A stretch of DNA of 64,000 nt from the NCBI GenBank assembly GCA_963818205.1, contig CAWFRG010000009.1, positions 310,001-374,000 on the forward strand. Reading direction: 5' to 3'. Positions 59,734 through 64,000 of this stretch are shown piece after piece (the first letter of the stretch is position 1; every line of letters begins with the position of its first letter). The notes beneath the pieces are model-generated. The model saw nothing but the letters and a program-made list of their open reading frames with translations. It was not told the origin of the DNA and searched no databases. A program made the position numbers and the translations under genes. The stretch is from CAVVYV01 sp963818205. GTDB lineage: Bacteria; Actinomycetota; Thermoleophilia; Solirubrobacterales; 70-9.

Positions 59734-60149
59734 CCTGCAAATGGCTAGGTTCTGAGCCACGGGGTCCCGGATCGGTACAGAAGCCGTCACCGCCGCCGCG
59801 CCAACGACCTGTGGCAGTCACCGATGACGTCGAGCAGCAGCGCACCGGGATCGAGACTCGGCACCGGCACCGCCACCCTTGCCGCCCGGGTACGAGCGGT
59901 GGCCGGGGGTCTCTACGCGTTCGAGCGGGCGAGGAGGACGCCCGCGCCGGGCCGCGTGCGGCCCTGGTCGACTGTAAGCGGCCGCAGGGCCGCAGCTGAC
60001 CGCGCACGACCATGCGGGGCGGAACATGATGGCGACCGAGTAGCCCGGGCTCGCAGCTGCGACTCGATCAGGAACCCCGAGGCGGTCTGCCGCCAGTCGT
60101 AGGTGCGAGCCCGCTCGTCCAGCCTCCGCTTCACCGCTCGCCGTCCCCG
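59734..60149. other. Non-coding or fully decayed stretch
   Basis: I see no convincing gene, RNA or repeat here. Short frames on both strands lack family features and the composition is less regular than the flanking genes. It may hold the eroded end of the methyltransferase pseudogene that follows. Confidence 0.5.
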
Positions 60150-60850
60150 CGACGACGAAAGGCAGCGAGCGCGTGGTCTCGATCGTGAGCCGGCGCGGCT
60201 GGTCAGGTTGCTTGGGCGCCCAGCCGAAGCCATCGTCCTGGATTCGAAGCTCGGAACGCTGGGTGCTGCTTGACGATCAGGTCGAGTGCGGCCGCATGAT
60301 GAGGCTCCCGGCCCTCCTTCTCGGGGAGGCTCCCAATGTCGATCGAGAGTGCGGACCCTCGCGGCTGGGAAGTGGGTCCAGCCAAGATCATCCATGAGCA
60401 GCCAGCCACCGGGCCGAAGCAGCTTCTCGATCCGGAAGACCGCGAGGCCATCGACGGTCCAGTCTTCTGACCGTCGAGGAAGCAGCAAGGTCGTACAAGT
60501 GGCTCGCAGTTGCCCGACGGCGTCGGAGCGCTCGCTGGATCTGCTCCTTCAGGGAACCAGGTCGTAACGGTCAGGCTGTAGCTGCGCGTCGAACGAGACC
60601 CGGTCGCGGAGGCCAGCGAACGCCAGTACCTCCTCCGGCGCTGGATCCTGCCAGGCCAGCGGGACGAGTCACCCAGTGGCTGAGTCTCCCGCGTCCGTTG
60701 GCCTCGAGGGCCGCGGCGATCGAGGCCGGCGAGACCGCGTGGGCGAGTTCGCCAGCGGGTCGCGCGCTGTCTCGGGCTTCGCGTCCCGGAAGCTGTCAAA
60801 GCGATCCGGCCACGCACGGCCACCGCGATCGTGAGCCGGCCTCAAGCCCG
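60150..60850 (-). pseudogene. Decayed class I SAM-dependent methyltransferase
   Basis: On the minus strand, pieces in three frames line up in order: DRFDSFRDAKPETARDPLAN, then AHAVSPASIAAALEANGRGRL, then LAWQDPAPEEVLAFAGLRDRVSFDAQLQPDRYDLV, then FLDGQKTWTVDGLAVFRIEKLLRPGGWLLMDDLGWTH, then KQHPAFR and DDGFGWAPKQP. This is the order of a class I (TylF-like or macrocin O-methyltransferase-like) enzyme, with motif DGQK and RPGG-LLMDDL. At least four breaks and a stop (TGA at 60591-60593 region) interrupt it. Whether decay or sequence error is unresolved. Confidence 0.65.
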
Positions 60851-61096
60851 TGCCGGCCTGCGCACGCGACTGCCTGCGAACTCCACGGGGGCTGCTCACC
60901 GCGTCACGGCGCTCCCCGATGATATATGAGATAGCGAGCACCGAGGACGCCGAAGTGGCGCGCTCGGGCACTAACGCGACAAGGATCTCGTTCGAGCGGT
61001 CCGCGCCGCGCTGTCCTCGGCTGTGGGTGTAGCTCGCTCCTGGGACAGGCTGCGTTGCCTGCGCGGCTAGAGGAATCGGACATCTTGGGGGGCTCA

Positions 61097-61376
61097 ATGA
61101 GGAAGCACCGCATAGCTCGACGGCTCTTGGGGCTGACCGCCGCCGCGATTCTTTCGGTCGGCGTCGCCTCCCCGGTTGGGCTCGCGCACATACGGGGAGG
61201 TCCCGAACCCGGGGCTGTCGGGCGGGGGCGGCACGGCCGGGGGCGGCACCGCCGGCGGCACCACCAGCTCGGCGCAACTGAAGCAGTGCATCAAGAAGGC
61301 GAAGAAGAAGTACAGCAACAACGCGGTCAAGAAGAAGCAGGCGATCAAGAAGTGCAAGAAGAAGTTCGGTAGCTGA
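61097..61376 (+). CDS. Small secreted protein with lysine-rich tail, frameshifted
   Basis: About 92 residues when mended. Start ATG 61097 after GGGGGG; signal peptide (LLGLTAAAILSVGVASPVGLA). The frame breaks near 61186; the other frame gives TYGEVPNPGLSGGGG, a Gly/Thr linker and LKQCIKKAKKKYSNNAVKKKQAIKKCKKKFGS. The closing Cys-Lys helix motif (KQAIKKCKKKFG) recurs at the ends of many secreted proteins of Solirubrobacterales-like actinobacteria. Function unknown. Confidence 0.65.
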
Positions 61377-61519
61377 AGCCGAACCGCTAGGGGCGGGGTG
61401 AGGGCGGCAGCTGAGATCACCAGGGCGCCTCTGCCTCACGAGCGAGGGGCAGGGTTATCAATATCAGCCTGAGGCGAAGGGACGCCGGCGCCTGCGCCAA
61501 GGACCTGCCGGTCGCCGGA

Positions 61520-61708
61520 ATGAAGACGGTGAACGTCTTCGCCTCCGCCAATGGCGGGCTCTATCACCGGGTCGGCAAGACGAAGAAGAAGAAGGTGCGG
61601 TTCCGGTCGAAGCCGGGTCGCCTGTATCGCTTCTACTCGGTCGCGGTCGACAAGGACGGGAACCGTGAGGCCCCTCCGCCGACCGCGGACGCCCAGATCA
61701 AGCGCTGA
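61520..61708 (+). CDS. Fragment of a surface Ig/fibronectin-like domain
   Basis: KTVNVFASANGGLYHRVGKTKKKKVRFRSKPGRLYRFYSVAVDKDGNREAPPPTADAQI is the C-terminal half of a beta-sandwich (FN3/Ig-like) domain usually found near the end of large secreted proteins. The preceding 140 bases (61377-61519) carry no matching start of such a gene in any frame, so it is a remnant or a piece of a frameshifted gene; ATG 61520 alone would make 62 residues. Confidence 0.45.
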   Translation: MKTVNVFASANGGLYHRVGKTKKKKVRFRSKPGRLYRFYSVAVDKDGNREAPPPTADAQIKR

Positions 61709-61714
61709 GCTTGG

Positions 61715-63161
61715 CTACCCAGGCAGGTCGGCGGGAGTCGCGATCTCGGCCTGCGCACGCGCCTCGACCGCCTGAGCCGCCTCCAGCAGCTCGGCGAGCG
61801 ACTGCGAGAGCCCGTCGGCGATCAGGACCGACGTCCTCCATCGAGTCGTAGTCGGCGAGGAGGCCGAAGTCGATGCCGCCGTTGTAGCTCATGATCGCGA
61901 TCGCCAGGGCGTGGTTCTCGGGCAGGAAGGCGACCGGGAAGACGTCCTCGAGCTCGCGGCCGAGCACGTAGAGCGGGATCTGCGGGCCCGGCACGTTGGT
62001 GACGATCAGGTTGAAGAGCCGGGTCGAGAAGTTGATCCGCGAGGCCTGCGCGAGCAGGGTCGGCGGGGCGAAGTCGTTGAAGCGCGAGATCACCTCGGCG
62101 CCGAGCGCCTGCTTCGACTCCTTCAGCCCGTCCATCGCCTCGCGCACCACCCGCAGCCGCCTCACCGGGTCGTCGACGTAGACGGGGAGCGGGCCGCGCA
62201 TCGCGGCGATCCGGTTGCCGAGCTGGCCGCGCTCGTCCTCGGCGCGGATCGAGACCGGCACCAGCGCCCGCAGCTCCAGGCCCTCGGTGCGGATCCCGCG
62301 GCGGTGCAGCCAGCGCCGCAGCGCGCCGCTGACGACCGCGAGGACGACGTCGTTGACGGTGCCGCCGAGCGCGTCCTTGATCCGCTTGAAGTCCTCGAGC
62401 TCGGCAGCGCGCCCAGATGAAGCGCCGGTGGGAGCCGATCTCGGCGTTGAGCGGGACGTCGGGGGCGGGGTTGGCGAAGTTCCAGGCGACCTCGCCGAGC
62501 GCCTCGGCCGACTCGGCGACCCTGCCGGGCGGCCCTCAGCGGGTGCGCCGCGGCGCGCAGGGCCCGCCCGGCGAGCCTGAACGGGACCTCGGCGAGCTCG
62601 GCCGCTCCCCGCGCCGCCAGCTCGGCGGAGGAGGGGGCGGCTGCGGCACCCACGCCTCGTCCGGCTCGATCGTGCTCGGGGACCGGCTTCAGGTCGAAGA
62701 GCACGGTCGCGATGTCGACCCCGGAGACGCCGTCGACGAGGGCGTGGTGGGTCTTGGTGATGATCGCGAAGCGGTTGCGCTCCAGGCCCTGGACCAGCCA
62801 CAGCTCCCAGAGCGGCTTCGAGCGGTCGAGCGGCTGCGAGAAGACGCGCCCGGCGATGTTTCGGAGCTGCTCCTCGGAGCCCGGGGCGGGCAGCGCGGAG
62901 TGGCGCACGTGGTAGGTCAGGTTGAAGGTCGGGTCGTCGACCCAGAACGGCCTGCCGGTCTCGAGCGGCGGCACGCGAGCTTCTGGCGGAAGCGCGGCAC
63001 CAGGTGCAGCCGGCTCCGCACGTGCTCGAGCAAGTCGTCGTAGCGCGGCGGCGGGCCCTCGAAGATGAGCACCGCGCCGACGTGCATGTGGCGTCCGAGC
63101 TCTCGTTGGTCAGGAACGAGGCGTCGATCGCGGTCAGCCGGTCGAGGTGTCCCTGTGTCAC
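61715..63161 (-). CDS. WS/DGAT wax-ester synthase/diacylglycerol acyltransferase, frameshifted
   Basis: Mended product about 480 residues. Frame 1 from 63161: LDRLTAIDASFLTNE; break near 63100 to MHVGAVLIFEGPPPRYDDLLEHVRSRLHLVPRFRQKLA; near 62972 to VPPLETGRPFWVDDPTFNLTYHVRHSALP and the catalytic KTHHALVDGVSGVDIATVLFDL (HHxxxDG); near 62530 to EVAWNFANPAPDVPLNAEIG; near 62415 to DFKRIKDALGGTVNDVVLAVVSGALRRWL and FNLIVTNVPGPQIPLYVLGREL; near 61830 to the true end at TAG 61715. Makes wax esters or triacylglycerol from acyl-CoA, for carbon storage. At least five single-base breaks, likely sequence error. Confidence 0.82.
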
Positions 63162-63215
63162 GATTGCAGTCCGCTAGCCTAGCCGCGAGCGACGGGACCA
63201 CCGCGGTACGCTTCG

Positions 63216-64000
63216 GTGAAGGTGTCGCCCCTCTCCGTGGACAATCCCGCGGGGCCCAGCGGGTCCTGCTCGCGGCGCCGCGCGGCTACTGCGCGGGCGT
63301 CGATCGGGCCGTGGAGACGGTCGAGCGCGCGCTCGATCTCTACGGCGCGCCGGTCTACGTGCGCAAGGAGATCGTCCACAACAAGCACGTCGTCGAGGAG
63401 CTCGAGAAGCGCGGCGCGATCTTCGTCGAGGAGGCGACCGAGGTCCCCGAGGGTGAGATGGTCGTCTTCTCGGCCCACGGGGTGGCTCCGAGCGTGCACG
63501 AGAACGCCGCGAAGCGCCAGCTGCGCACGATCGACGCCACCTGCCCGCTGGTGACCAAGGTCCACGTCGAGGCGCGCCGGTTCGCCGAGCAGGGCTACAC
63601 GATCATCCTGATCGGGCACGAGGGCCACGAGGAGGTCGAGGGGACGATCGGCGAGGCGCCGGCCAGCGTCGTCCTCGTCCAGACCGAGGCGGAGGTCGAG
63701 GCCCTCGAGGTGGACGATCCCGGCCGGATCGCCTACATCACCCAGACCACCCTCTCGGTCGACGAGACCAGCGCGATCATCGCGGCGCTGAAGAAGAAGT
63801 TCCCGAAGATCACCGGCCCGAAGACCGACGACATCTGTTACGCGACCACCAACCGCCAGATGGCGGTCAAGGAGCTCGCCCGCGAATGCGAGCTGGTCCT
63901 GGTGATCGGCTCCACCAACTCATCCAACTCGAATCGCCTGGTCGAGGTCGCCCGCGAGCACGGCGCCCGTTCCCACCTGATCGACAACCACCTGCAGGTG
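63216..64000 (+). CDS. ispH: 4-hydroxy-3-methylbut-2-enyl diphosphate reductase, truncated by window and frameshifted near start
   Basis: GTG 63216 reads KVSPLSVDNPAG; the body, in another frame from about 63254, reads RVLLAAPRGYCAGVDRAVETVERAL. Adding one G to the run at 63251-63254 joins them (NPAG-AQRVLLAAPRG). Fe-S ligands are in GYCAGV, ATCPLVTKVH and DICYATTNRQ; the substrate loop is HNKHVVEELEKRGA, and IGHEGHEEVEGTIGEA follows. IspH makes IPP and DMAPP, the last step of the MEP isoprenoid pathway. About 250 of 310 residues are present before the window ends. Confidence 0.93.

Noticed and set aside
1..64000. CRISPR array, insertion sequence, prophage or replication origin
   Set aside because: No spaced repeats, transposase, integrase, phage structural gene or DnaA-box cluster was seen on either strand.

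Overview
The window is high-GC DNA (about 70 percent by eye), nearly gapless, with GTG and TTG starts common. Its gene content (RskA-type anti-sigma factor, MarP-like protease, WS/DGAT acyltransferase, FxsA, CW_binding_2 protein, AddAB-like nuclease, lysine-rich secreted tails) points to an actinobacterium. The class Thermoleophilia (Solirubrobacterales and relatives) is my best guess. This rests on recognising families, not on a search.

Layout. 1-1886: end of cysS and an rRNA 2'-O-methyltransferase. 1914-3566: yceI and an FMN reductase, divergent from marR, with paired operators between them. 3713-4985: a Spo0H-type sigma factor with promoter and terminator, then a small gene. 5138-6817: a decayed PD-(D/E)XK nuclease running into tRNA-Thr(TGT), which abuts an iron-type alcohol dehydrogenase. 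6844-9434: a PlsC-GpsA fusion and an ECF sigma pair. 9501-13792: DUF4383 protein, a second ECF sigma with RskA anti-sigma, rhomboid, lytic transglycosylase, SRPBCC protein. 13817-17738: BtuF-like protein, pterin dehydratase, CorC/HlyC transporter, M28 peptidase. 17732-24907: fatty-acid oxidation genes (3-hydroxyacyl-CoA dehydrogenase, thiolase, acyl-CoA dehydrogenase) mixed with AlkA, MBL hydrolase and a CW_binding_2 protein; the thiolase and acyl-CoA dehydrogenase share an operator. 24976-27681: M23 peptidase, Gly/Ser-rich anchored protein, hydrolase. 27777-33699: aspartate-family operon lysA-hom-thrC-thrB with two redoxin genes inside and a Ser/Gly-repeat membrane protein at its end. 33718-36683: small secreted protein, SnoaL, cupin, GMC oxidoreductase. 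36918-41594: large glutamate synthase. 41610-48735: FHA protein, SRPBCC, lipoprotein, PBP, MarP-like protease, HxlR regulator, MFS exporter. 48750-55990: GGCT and an AddA/AddB pair. 56166-59733: small genes, HAD, FxsA, MIP18-family protein. 59734-61708: decayed DNA with a methyltransferase pseudogene. 61715-64000: WS/DGAT and the start of ispH.

Two cautions. At least fifteen genes show reading-frame breaks, mostly single-base, several in normally essential genes (cysS, ispH); most look like sequence errors, and they thicken after about 47 kb. The nuclease at 5275 and the methyltransferase near 60.5 kb carry several breaks each and look more like true decay. I found no CRISPR array, insertion sequence, phage or classic defence island. 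The least explained signals are a three-copy hairpin repeat that ends in CCCGTTTNATG, the shared beta-oxidation operator, and the nuclease-tRNA-dehydrogenase junction.
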